Below are positions 7,758-14,990 of a stretch of DNA of 33,673 nt, in pieces; positions within the stretch are counted from its first letter, which is position 1, and each line of letters starts with the position of its first letter. The notes below the pieces were generated by a model. The model made no database searches, was not told the origin of the DNA, and saw only the letters and a list, made by a program, of their open reading frames with translations. Origin of the DNA: Candidatus Paceibacterota bacterium (GTDB lineage Bacteria; Patescibacteriota; Minisyncoccia; Phycocordibacterales; UBA9973). A program made the translations under genes and the position numbers. The stretch spans positions 1 to 33,673 of the forward strand of contig JAQULK010000003.1 of NCBI GenBank assembly GCA_028718635.1, written 5' to 3'.

Positions 7758-10700
7758 TTAAGCTAATACGACAATATTGACGAGCCTGTTCTTTACGTAA
7801 ATAACTTTTTTTACTTCTTTTGAGCCTATATATTTTAGCACAGTTTCATTGGATAAAGCTTGTTTTTTAATTTGTTCTTCTTCGTCATCCGCTTTTATCA
7901 TCATCTCCGTTTTGACTTTTCCGTTTATCTGCACTGCGATTTTTATTTCTTCATCTTGGATTTTTGAAGGATCGTATTTTGGCCACCCAGAAAGATGAAT
8001 AGATTTTCCAAGAATGGTTCTTGGGGAAACTTCTTTAAGAACCGTTCTTTGCCAGAGTTCCTCTGTGATGTGCGGCGCAAATGGCGCAAGAATCTTTAAA
8101 AACTTTTCATAAGCCGTTTGAGAGATGGATTCAAGCTTCCCCATTTCATTAATGAAAATCATTAAAGTCGAAACAGCTGTATTGAATTTCATCTCCTCGA
8201 TATCCTCTCCGACTTTTTTTATTGTTTTGTTGAGTAAAGTGTCAAAGGCGGCCTTTGACATATTTGGGCTCATGTCAAAGACCGTCTTTGACACTTTTAT
8301 TTGAAGATTCCAAACTCTTTCTAAAAATCTTCTCGGACCAATAATAGCCTCCTCGCTCCAAGCGACGGATTGATTGAAAGGCCCCATAAACATCTCATAA
8401 AGTCGCAATGTATCCGCCCCATATGTTTTTACTATATCGTCTGGATTTATCACGTTACCCCACCTTTTACTCATTTTCCTATTATCACTACCTAAAATCA
8501 TCCCTTGATTTCTGAGTGTTTTAAAAGGCTCTTCAGTTATAACAAGACCATAATCCTTTAGAAATTTGTGCCAAAAACGAGAATATAGTAAGTGCCCAGT
8601 AGCATGTTCTGCTCCACCTACATACATATCCACATTTTTCCAATACTTTATGGCTTTTTTATCAGCAAAAACTTTTTTATTTTTAGGATCCATATAACGA
8701 AGGAAATACCAAGAACTTCCCGCCCAGCCAGGCATTGTATTCGTTTCGTATCCTTTTTTTGCCCAAGTTGAAACACTAGCAAGAGGTGACTCTCCTGTAC
8801 CAGTAGGCTGGTATGATTTCACCGGCGGGAGCTTGAGTGGTAAATCCTTTTCTTTAAGTTCATTTATTATGCCCTCTTTATCATGCCAAAGTGGAATAGG
8901 CTCACCCCAGTATCTCTGACGAGCAAAAATAGCATCTCGCATTTTGTAATTTACTTTTTTCTCTCCCCAACCATTTTTAACAATATAATTAATCACATCT
9001 TCTCGTACTTCTCCCCATTCTCTGCCTTTAAACTCAAGTGGCTCTAAAAGAATACCATTTTTTACGATAGGCTTTTCTATGCCTCGCAGGATATTCCAAT
9101 CATTTAGCATTCCGTCAATTTTCATGATTTTTTCAATATCTCCAGAAGAAACCCATTTCAATTCATGATTGCTTTTTTCTTTCTCTGATAATTCTTTTTG
9201 TTCACCATTTTCTAATTGGAAATAAAAACTAGAAAAATGCACAGAACGATTTTCGTTTTTGGGTATATGATAAAAAATACTATGGGAACGTGGTAATTCT
9301 CTTATAAGTTTTAAATTTTGATATCCTGTTTCTTCTCTTACTTCTCGAATAGCTGCTTCTTTTGGGTCTTCTCCTTTTTCAACTCCACCAGTAACAAAAG
9401 TTACCCAATCAGCTTTTTTCCATAATAAAACTAAATATTTATCTTCAGACCAATGCTTCACAATTGCATGTATAGCATTTCTTTCAACCAAAGGAAGACC
9501 CGGTTTTAGTTCATCAGTAAATAATGGCTCAACAACAGAATGTAAAGGGATATTAAATTTTTTAGCAAAAGCAAAATCACGCGTATCGTGAGCACTAGCA
9601 TTTACTATCCCTGTTCCATAACCAGCCACCACATAGGATGCTACCCATATCGGCAAATCTCTACCACTGCCTGCAAAATTTTCTATATAGCGACCAGTAA
9701 AAATACCCTCCATTTCTTTATTTTCATCATAATCTTTTGCAGATCTTTTCTTTTTTAATTTCTCGACAAAATCTAGTACTGGTTTTTCATATTTAGTACC
9801 TGCGACAAGAGTCGGCACAAGATCGTGTTCTGGCGCGATAACTGTAAAAGTTTCAGCTCGAAACGTTTGAGGTACAGAGTTGTACATTTCAACAGCAATA
9901 TTTAAATCTTTTATTTTACATTTAAAATTTACACCCTCACTTCTCCCTATCCAATTTTTTTGAATTTCTTTTATGTGGGTAGACCAATCAAGACCCTCAA
10001 GACCGGAAAGCAAACGATCAGCATACGCGGTAATACGCATAAACCACTGACGCATATTTTTCTTTACCACGGGATAATTCCCACGCTCGGAAACCAAGCC
10101 ATCTTTAGTGTCTAATATTTCATCATTTGCCAAAACGGTGCCGAGTTTTGGACACCAATTGACCTCGCTATATCCCTCGTAAGCCAAACGATATTTCATT
10201 AAAATATTTTGTTTTTCTTTTTTTGTTTTTGTTTTCCATTCTGTTGCAGAAAATTTTTCAACTTCACTAGAAATAGCGTTAACTTTTTTATTTCCAAATT
10301 TTTCAAAAATTTTAACTAATTTATCTATTGGCTCTGCTTTATTTGCGTCTTTGTTGTACCAAGAATTATAAATTTTCAAAAAAATCCATTGAGTCCAGTG
10401 GTAAAAATCAGGATCTGTGGTGTTTACTCTTCTACTCCAATCATATGAAAGTCCTATAATAGAAAGTTGTTTTTCAAATGTTTTTACATTTTTTTCTACT
10501 GCCTGTTTTGGATTGATGTTATGCTCAATGGCATATTGTTCTGCCGGCAAACCAAAAGCATCATAACCCATGGGGTGAAGCACATTGAAGCCCTGCATTC
10601 TTTTAAGACGAGCAAAAACATCTGAACCGATATAGCCTTTCGGGTGTCCAACATGCAGTCCTACTCCGGATGGATATGGAAACATATCCAATACATAGTA

Positions 10701-10799
10701 TTTTTTCTTTTTAGAATTGTTTAAGGTTTTATAAACTCCTTTTTTCTCCCAAATAGTTTGCCATTTTTTTTCAATTTTCTTATGATCGTATTCTTTCAT
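7758..10799 (-). CDS. leuS: Leucyl-tRNA synthetase with inserted Nudix hydrolase domain
   Basis: 1013 residues, longer than the usual 800-870. LeuRS charges tRNA-Leu with leucine in the cytoplasm. The catalytic HIGH motif is HVGH (residues 49-52) after FPYPSG, and the KMSKS motif reads KMSKR (775-779) in SDNRKMSKRWGNVINPDDIV. The CP1 editing domain is present (AHDTRDFAFAKKF, 403-415), but the usual TTRPDT threonine-rich peptide is not seen; the equivalent reads VPQTFRAETFTVIAPEH. Between CP1 and RQRYWGEPIP (628-637) lies a complete Nudix fold, about residues 438-572. Its box fits G-x5-E-x7-REVREETGY exactly (471-493). A palindromic insert encodes residues 835-854 before the anticodon-binding helices (NKTIKKVGEDIEEMKFNTA). 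The start ATG abuts a stem-loop element upstream. Synthetase function is near certain; Nudix activity is inferred. Confidence 0.95.
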   Translation of the reverse strand: MKEYDHKKIEKKWQTIWEKKGVYKTLNNSKKKKYYVLDMFPYPSGVGLHVGHPKGYIGSDVFARLKRMQGFNVLHPMGYDAFGLPAEQYAIEHNINPKQAVEKNVKTFEKQLSIIGLSYDWSRRVNTTDPDFYHWTQWIFLKIYNSWYNKDANKAEPIDKLVKIFEKFGNKKVNAISSEVEKFSATEWKTKTKKEKQNILMKYRLAYEGYSEVNWCPKLGTVLANDEILDTKDGLVSERGNYPVVKKNMRQWFMRITAYADRLLSGLEGLDWSTHIKEIQKNWIGRSEGVNFKCKIKDLNIAVEMYNSVPQTFRAETFTVIAPEHDLVPTLVAGTKYEKPVLDFVEKLKKKRSAKDYDENKEMEGIFTGRYIENFAGSGRDLPIWVASYVVAGYGTGIVNASAHDTRDFAFAKKFNIPLHSVVEPLFTDELKPGLPLVERNAIHAIVKHWSEDKYLVLLWKKADWVTFVTGGVEKGEDPKEAAIREVREETGYQNLKLIRELPRSHSIFYHIPKNENRSVHFSSFYFQLENGEQKELSEKEKSNHELKWVSSGDIEKIMKIDGMLNDWNILRGIEKPIVKNGILLEPLEFKGREWGEVREDVINYIVKNGWGEKKVNYKMRDAIFARQRYWGEPIPLWHDKEGIINELKEKDLPLKLPPVKSYQPTGTGESPLASVSTWAKKGYETNTMPGWAGSSWYFLRYMDPKNKKVFADKKAIKYWKNVDMYVGGAEHATGHLLYSRFWHKFLKDYGLVITEEPFKTLRNQGMILGSDNRKMSKRWGNVINPDDIVKTYGADTLRLYEMFMGPFNQSVAWSEEAIIGPRRFLERVWNLQIKVSKTVFDMSPNMSKAAFDTLLNKTIKKVGEDIEEMKFNTAVSTLMIFINEMGKLESISQTAYEKFLKILAPFAPHITEELWQRTVLKEVSPRTILGKSIHLSGWPKYDPSKIQDEEIKIAVQINGKVKTEMMIKADDEEEQIKKQALSNETVLKYIGSKEVKKVIYVKNRLVNIVVLA
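8236..8297 (-). repeat. Double palindromic element inside leuS
   Basis: There are two 21-nt palindromes: 8240-8260 with arms TGTCAAAGGC/GCCTTTGACA and 8273-8293 with arms TGTCAAAGAC/GTCTTTGACA, each around a single central base. The pair is itself an inverted repeat bounded by AAAGTGTC and GACACTTT. It is translated in frame as VSKTVFDM...NMSKAAFDT at LeuRS residues 836-854, at a junction where other LeuRS proteins have a shorter link. The same unit occurs at 12768-12788. Confidence 0.88.
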
Positions 10800-10916
10800 C
10801 CCGTTTAGAAGCAGGTCGCGGTCATTAAACCGAGATTAACCCTTATTATATTATTAAGTATTGTATTTTTTATAAACATATTTGTTTCAAACTGCGACCG
10901 CGGCTTCTAACGGGAT
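10798..10916 (-). promoter_or_regulatory. Leader stem element A, directly upstream of leuS
   Basis: A 119-nt element closed by a 21-bp stem in three blocks: ATCCCGTT/AACGGGAT, AGAAGC/GCTTCT and CGCGGTC/GACCGCG. One side carries a 1-nt (T) and a 4-nt (AGGT) bulge. The 72-nt loop is AT-rich. In the transcript of leuS the 3' arm ends ...CGGGAT, and this terminal AT is the first two bases of the start codon. Element B (28562) has identical stems except for one compensatory pair change, and element C (11871) is a diverged relative. It fills almost the whole gap between the DUF5671 gene and leuS. Confidence 0.75.
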
Positions 10917-10927
10917 TCATTCATTTT

Positions 10928-11872
10928 TTATCTTACAGGCACTGGCATTGGCTTTGAATATAAATTAGGATTTATAGTTTTATTAAAACAAAACCTACCT
11001 GCCCCATGAATCCAAGTATTTCCACCATATACCATAAGTTGTCCACCCTTAATGTCAGTCTTGGTTATTTCTCTGTTAAATTCTGCGCATAAATTATATG
11101 TAACTTTATTCGTCTTTTCATACTCATATGGTTTTTGGGTCTGAGAATCTATAGTATTTATATAATAATTTTCAGCCAACAATTCATCAAAATTATTTGG
11201 TAAAACACCCTTGGTGGCGTAAAAATTACCAATAGACCCTTCTATATTTTGTAAATCATTTACTTTTTGTTCATCATATTTCAAAAGCTGTTGCGTTCGA
11301 GGTGAACCAAGTACAGCGAAACCCCAAATTATACAAACTACAATTACTATAGCTGAACCAATCGCCCATCTTTTTTGCAAACTGCTGTTCATCTTTCCAC
11401 GCACTTCAGAAATGTAATAAAAGAAAATTGAAAGGGAAATTATTAAGACAGATAAAGCTTTTAGAATAAACCCTGAGGTAATATCCCTGCCATCAATAAA
11501 ATAAAATAAAACCGTAACTAAATCCCCCGCCAAAGCAAACCCGGACACGAACAGTGTTATGTAGGTCAGCCATTTGCGTATGCCAATGTTTCTCTTCCCA
11601 GGCTCCAAAACATAATCTTTTTCCAACAACCACATGAGTAAAATATAAACGGGGAAAAAGATAATAAGCGAAGCCACGGGAAAACTGATAGAAGAGCTCT
11701 CGCTAAAGTTAGAACCAGTAGTGAGGGGAAAAGCTTTATTTATTATTGTGAACAAAAGATTGATAAGATTGCCCACAAAAAAAGCAAGAGCGACAATAGC
11801 GCCTAAATTTATGAAAAAATCTTTAGCGCTTGTCTTTGAACTAACTTGATTTTGTATTTGATTTGGTTCCAT
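10928..11872 (-). CDS. DUF5671-like multi-pass membrane protein with pilin-like tail
   Basis: 314 residues. The N-terminal half has about five membrane segments (AKDFFINLGAIVALAFFVGNL, IIFFPVYILLMWLL, LTYITLFVSGFALAG and following). Together with the W-LLEKDYVLEPGKRNIGIRKWLTY loop, this matches the DUF5671 family frequent in Patescibacteria. The C-terminal part, after a further membrane helix (IVIVVCIIWGFAVLG), reads RTQQLLKYDEQKVNDLQNIEGSIGNFYATKGVLPNNFDELL. That resembles the soluble part of type II secretion/pilin-like proteins (helix then LP-x-x-L). The function is unknown; an envelope role is likely. Its start codon overlaps leader element C, as leuS overlaps element A. Confidence 0.75.
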   Translation of the reverse strand: MEPNQIQNQVSSKTSAKDFFINLGAIVALAFFVGNLINLLFTIINKAFPLTTGSNFSESSSISFPVASLIIFFPVYILLMWLLEKDYVLEPGKRNIGIRKWLTYITLFVSGFALAGDLVTVLFYFIDGRDITSGFILKALSVLIISLSIFFYYISEVRGKMNSSLQKRWAIGSAIVIVVCIIWGFAVLGSPRTQQLLKYDEQKVNDLQNIEGSIGNFYATKGVLPNNFDELLAENYYINTIDSQTQKPYEYEKTNKVTYNLCAEFNREITKTDIKGGQLMVYGGNTWIHGAGRFCFNKTINPNLYSKPMPVPVR

Positions 11873-11972
11873 CCCGTACGAAGTAAAGAGTATTTTTTAT
11901 CTTTACTTTAGTTAAATAATAATAAAAATTCTTTTTCCCGGAAGAACATATAACATGGACTTCGTTCGGGAT
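11871..11972 (-). promoter_or_regulatory. Leader stem element C, directly upstream of the DUF5671 gene
   Basis: Arms ATCCCGTACGAAGT (11871-11884) and ACTTCGTTCGGGAT (11959-11972) pair over 13 of 14 positions and enclose 74 nt. An internal hairpin, AAGTAAAGA/TCTTTACTT (11881-11889 / 11900-11908), shares bases with the left arm and could compete with it. As in elements A and B, the arm ending CGGGAT runs into the start codon of the downstream gene. The shared consensus is (G/A)CTTC-N2/3-ACGGGATG. Confidence 0.65.
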
Positions 11973-12018
11973 CCATATTGTTTAATGTTGCGATTTATAA
12001 AAACGACTATACATGCAA

Positions 12019-13047
12019 TTATACGCTCCACACAGTCGTATTGGCAAGCGGAATAATACGATTATTGGATTTTTCCAAAATACAAAGCTCCCCTTGTTCA
12101 ATATTCCCTTTAAAGTCTTGCATTGTTTCTTCAAGAGCATATCCCAAAGAAAGCGAAGAAGAATCAATTGCATAAGAAGTCAGTATCACAAAAAGTGGTT
12201 TTTCGCTCAAAACTTTCCTTACCGCAAGAAGAAGCTTCGGCAACATTTCTTCTAGCTTCCAAACTTCTCCTTTGGGACCTCTGCCGAATTTCGGCGGGTC
12301 CATTATCACGGCATCATATTTATTGCCTCTTTTTTCTTCTCTTTCTAAAAACTTCAGGGCATCATCTTCGATCACTCGCATAGACGCTTCAGCTAGCTCT
12401 GCATTTAATTTTTGATTTTCTTTTGCCCAATTTAAAATTTGTTTTGAAGCATCGACGTGGGTCACTTCTGCACCAGCACGAAGAGCAAACAAACTCGCGA
12501 CTCCCGTGTAGCCAAATAGATTTAAGAATTTTACAGGAGAATTCGGGAAAGAATTTTTAAGAAACGTGTGGGTTCCCTGCCCTTTTGACTCCGAGGGCGC
12601 AGTTTCAAGAAAATTCTTTTCCGAATTCTCCTTCTGTGCTCCTTTTATTTTCTCTTCTATAAAATCCCAATGACTCGCTTGTTCAGGGAAAAATCCTAAA
12701 TGCCTAAATGGTGTCGGCATCACAAGAAATTTTATTCCTTTATATTCCATCTCCCATTTGGACTTCATGTCAAAGGTTCCCTTTGACATCTTCCAACCAG
12801 CTTTAGCTCCTACTTTTGAACTCCAAAATTTTCCATCAGCTTTTGCCCACTCCTTACTTCCTAAAGTTTTTTTCCAAACTGCATCTTCATACGGCCGTAC
12901 AAAAGTATATTTGCCAAACCTCTCCAGCTTCTCCCCTTCGCCCGTATCTAGGAGTTCATATCCTGTCTTGTCTCGAGCAGAGCCGAGGGGCCAGTCTTTT
13001 GAATAAAAAATTTTAATTTCTTTTTCCATTTGGTTTTGGTTTTTCAT
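12019..13047 (-). CDS. Class I SAM-dependent rRNA methyltransferase-like protein (COG1092 type)
   Basis: About 343 residues from MKNQNQMEKE; this start follows the MFS gene's stop, while an upstream ATG (13071) would overlap that gene. The N-terminal part (GYELLDTGEGEKLERFGKYTFVRPYEDAVWKK) and the Rossmann methyltransferase core resemble RlmI/RlmK-type 23S rRNA cytosine/guanine methyltransferases. SAM motif I is FLNLFGYTG (174-182), an acidic residue follows strand 2 (HVDAS, D199), and motif IV is DPPKFGRG (250-257). I infer methylation of a nucleic-acid base from SAM; the exact target is unknown. Two palindromic elements are translated within it: residues 87-94 (MSKGTFDM) and residues 139-172, just before motif I, where relatives have a short link. 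It is last in a minus-strand run with the MFS gene. Confidence 0.82.
   Translation of the reverse strand: MKNQNQMEKEIKIFYSKDWPLGSARDKTGYELLDTGEGEKLERFGKYTFVRPYEDAVWKKTLGSKEWAKADGKFWSSKVGAKAGWKMSKGTFDMKSKWEMEYKGIKFLVMPTPFRHLGFFPEQASHWDFIEEKIKGAQKENSEKNFLETAPSESKGQGTHTFLKNSFPNSPVKFLNLFGYTGVASLFALRAGAEVTHVDASKQILNWAKENQKLNAELAEASMRVIEDDALKFLEREEKRGNKYDAVIMDPPKFGRGPKGEVWKLEEMLPKLLLAVRKVLSEKPLFVILTSYAIDSSSLSLGYALEETMQDFKGNIEQGELCILEKSNNRIIPLANTTVWSV
12535..12632 (-). repeat. Large in-frame palindrome in the methyltransferase gene
   Basis: The 31-nt arms at 12535-12565 and 12602-12632 match as an inverted repeat at 27 of 31 positions (shared core AGGAGAATTCGG...AAAGAATTTT). The 36-nt centre carries GGG/CCC-rich smaller repeats. 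The element encodes about 33 residues (ENSEKNFLETAPSESKGQG and onwards to SFPNSPVK) immediately before the SAM-binding FLNLFGYTG motif, keeping the frame. Confidence 0.85.
12768..12788 (-). repeat. 21-nt palindrome, third copy of the TGTCAAAG unit
   Basis: Arms TGTCAAAGG and CCTTTGACA flank TTC. It is translated as MSKGTFDM, the same reading phase used by the leuS copies (MSKAAFDT, VSKTVFDM), so the element family is tolerated in one preferred frame. Confidence 0.85.
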
Positions 13048-13057
13048 ATTATCTATT

Positions 13058-14164
13058 CTATATAGTATCACGATAAATACCTTGGAAATAAGAAGCGACG
13101 GGAAGAAGAAGGCATATAGCTGAAACTATTATCAAGCTTGTTTTTGGAGAAGACGTAAAATAAAAAACTAATAAACAGATAAAAAGAGTTGCGATATATC
13201 CCATATTTAAAAACACCTCTCTTAGGACCATAGTTTTTTCCACTCCTATATTTTTATAATAATCTAAATTAAAAGTAAGCCAAAAAGGACTAGCTAAAGA
13301 CACGCATAGGCTTCCAATCCCAGCAAAAATACTCCAATAATAAATATTATCCACAAAAGCTAAAGGCAAAAAACTAATTACTGCTAAAAAACTAAAAAAA
13401 TAAAAAAATATTTTTCTTTTTCTTAATTTATCTGAGATGTGACCATTTATTACAGAAGCAATCGCAGTCATTATGGCTAAATATCCAAAGAAATTCCCGA
13501 ATTGCCTAGGTGTCTTGATAAAAAATAATGTAAATATCGGGATAAGAGAAAAATTTACTCTTGACGTCATCCCTTGGAAAAAAGTGGACCAATTAAAACG
13601 ATGTTCTAAGAAATATTTCCTGACATTTATTTCGTAATTAAAAGAAGGTAAAAATTTGAGCAAAATTAGGGGAATAATATAAGCGAAAATTCCAATTAAA
13701 AATAACGTTTCAAAACCAAACCTCTCTGCCACTACACCGGCAAACGGTTGAAGAGTTATTCCAATAATCGGTGTAATTAAAAAATACATCCCGCTATGAA
13801 GCCCTCTACTATCTTCTTGGCTAAATTTAAAATGCATGATGTTGTAAGGAATCCAGAAAAATAATATATTCAAGCCGCTAAATAATGCAGATAAATAAAG
13901 CTGGTATGAACTGAAAAATTTAATTAAAACAAAAACCTGTAAAACACTGAACAGTAGGCCAAATAAAATACAACGCTTGGCGCTCATTTGAACTTTAGGA
14001 AAGAAAAATATACCCGCCAAGGCGACGGCATAAGCAACAGCGAAATATATCAACAATTGCGAAAAACTATAACCGTTTTGAGAAAGCCAAAATACGATAA
14101 ACGTCTGCGCGAAATACATGGACGCCATATAAGCAAAATAAAAAAAATAAATTCGTTTAAGCAT
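13058..14164 (-). CDS. MFS transporter, substrate unknown
   Basis: 368 residues with ten or more hydrophobic segments, starting MLKRIYFFYFAYMASMYFAQTF. Features fit a major facilitator protein: two halves, a basic cytoplasmic loop between helices (FPKVQMSAKRCILFG), a second one in the C-terminal half (GHISDKLRKRKIFFYF, an MFS loop-type GxxSDKxxRR/K motif), and a proline-rich segment (ITPIIGITLQPFAG). It should act in the cytoplasmic membrane as a secondary transporter. Nothing in the sequence or neighbours fixes a substrate. It sits between the EEP hydrolase gene (9 bp upstream) and the methyltransferase gene (11 bp downstream). A second MFS gene lies at 20728. Confidence 0.82.
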   Translation of the reverse strand: MLKRIYFFYFAYMASMYFAQTFIVFWLSQNGYSFSQLLIYFAVAYAVALAGIFFFPKVQMSAKRCILFGLLFSVLQVFVLIKFFSSYQLYLSALFSGLNILFFWIPYNIMHFKFSQEDSRGLHSGMYFLITPIIGITLQPFAGVVAERFGFETLFLIGIFAYIIPLILLKFLPSFNYEINVRKYFLEHRFNWSTFFQGMTSRVNFSLIPIFTLFFIKTPRQFGNFFGYLAIMTAIASVINGHISDKLRKRKIFFYFFSFLAVISFLPLAFVDNIYYWSIFAGIGSLCVSLASPFWLTFNLDYYKNIGVEKTMVLREVFLNMGYIATLFICLLVFYFTSSPKTSLIIVSAICLLLPVASYFQGIYRDTI

Positions 14165-14173
14165 AAAATTTTT

Positions 14174-14962
14174 TTACAGCGGTTGAACCGCTGGGATTAA
14201 TTCCAGATCTGCGATTAATGGATAATGATCAGAAATATTTACAATATCTACAATCAGGCTATTTGCTTTGAATGAGTCATTAATAAAAACATAATCGATA
14301 TTTTGCCCCTTTAGACGCGTAGCAGAAATATTAAATTCTTGATTTAGATTTTTGTAGACCTTGTTGATTTTTGAAATACTTTCTGTTTCAGGGAGCGCAT
14401 TAAAATCTCCAAGCAATATTGTCGGCAATTTTTTTTCTTTAAGTTTTTTGACTATAAAATCACTCTGAGCTAGAGATCTTTCATTGTCCATTTTGTTCTT
14501 GGAATAAGACCCATGCACATTACCAAGCTGGATTGTCTTTCCATTTACATCAATTTCGCAAACCTGCAAGGAACGGCCATGATCATCTCCTTCCCAAAAA
14601 TGAGTTCTATCTCGCTCAAATTCATACACCTTATAATAAAAATAATTATCGCCATGAATGATTGGGAATTTTGATAATATTAATTTCCCTTGTTCGGCCA
14701 TTCCACCCAAATTCCTATCCACCTTGCCTTCTTTTAAAAAGCAATCCGCCACCCACTCCGGCGCAAAAAAATAATGCGGATATTCTTTTTCAAAATATTC
14801 CCTAATAAATTCTTCGGATCGATATGTGTGAAAAACATTCTTATCAAGCGGACGCACTGCTTCTTGCAAGCAAACGATGTCAGCATTTTGCGATTTTAAA
14901 TATTCTGCAATCGTCTTTGCGTTATCAATTCTTATTCCAATGTTAAAAGAAATTATCTTCAT
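14174..14962 (-). CDS. Endonuclease/exonuclease/phosphatase (EEP) family hydrolase
   Basis: About 263 residues from MKIISFNIGIRIDN; the upstream ATG at 15010 is rejected because it would translate a REP palindrome. EEP hallmarks are in order: N-terminal ISFNIG, metal-binding Glu in IVCLQEA, GNVHG, ILLGDFNALPETE (the GDFN motif), and C-terminal SDHYPLIADLEL with the catalytic His. The family includes DNase I-like nucleases, AP endonucleases and phosphodiesterases. The large insert with WVADCFLKEGKVDRNLGG is not diagnostic to me. Palindromes at 14177 and 14970 flank the gene. The last residues, AVQPL, and the stop codon come from the first palindrome, so the original C-terminus may have been modified. 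Confidence 0.82.
   Translation of the reverse strand: MKIISFNIGIRIDNAKTIAEYLKSQNADIVCLQEAVRPLDKNVFHTYRSEEFIREYFEKEYPHYFFAPEWVADCFLKEGKVDRNLGGMAEQGKLILSKFPIIHGDNYFYYKVYEFERDRTHFWEGDDHGRSLQVCEIDVNGKTIQLGNVHGSYSKNKMDNERSLAQSDFIVKKLKEKKLPTILLGDFNALPETESISKINKVYKNLNQEFNISATRLKGQNIDYVFINDSFKANSLIVDIVNISDHYPLIADLELIPAVQPL
14177..14193. repeat. REP-like palindrome, copy 1
   Basis: CAGCGGTT/AACCGCTG around one base, preceded by TTA and followed by GGATT. It overlaps the 3' end of the EEP gene and supplies its stop-codon context (TTACAG). Confidence 0.88.
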
Positions 14963-14969
14963 ATTCTTA

Positions 14970-14986
14970 CAGCGGTTGAACCGCTG
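14970..14986. repeat. REP-like palindrome, copy 2
   Basis: Same 17-nt unit in the same orientation, with flanks CTTA before and GAATT after. It lies in the 28-bp gap between the transposase gene's stop and the EEP gene's start. Confidence 0.88.
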
Positions 14987-14990
14987 GAAT

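Noticed and set aside
10798-10916. T-box riboswitch upstream of leuS
   Set aside because: A synthetase leader with GACCGCG suggested a T-box, but there is no AGGGTGG motif or Leu specifier loop. The same stem precedes an unrelated exported-protein gene, with that block changed to GATCGCG.
10798-10916. Integron attC site
   Set aside because: The bulged stem with GTTAGAA and TTCTAAAC looks attC-like, but the core motifs are in the wrong order for attC (GTT at the 5' side, AAC at the 3' side) and no integrase or cassette array is present.
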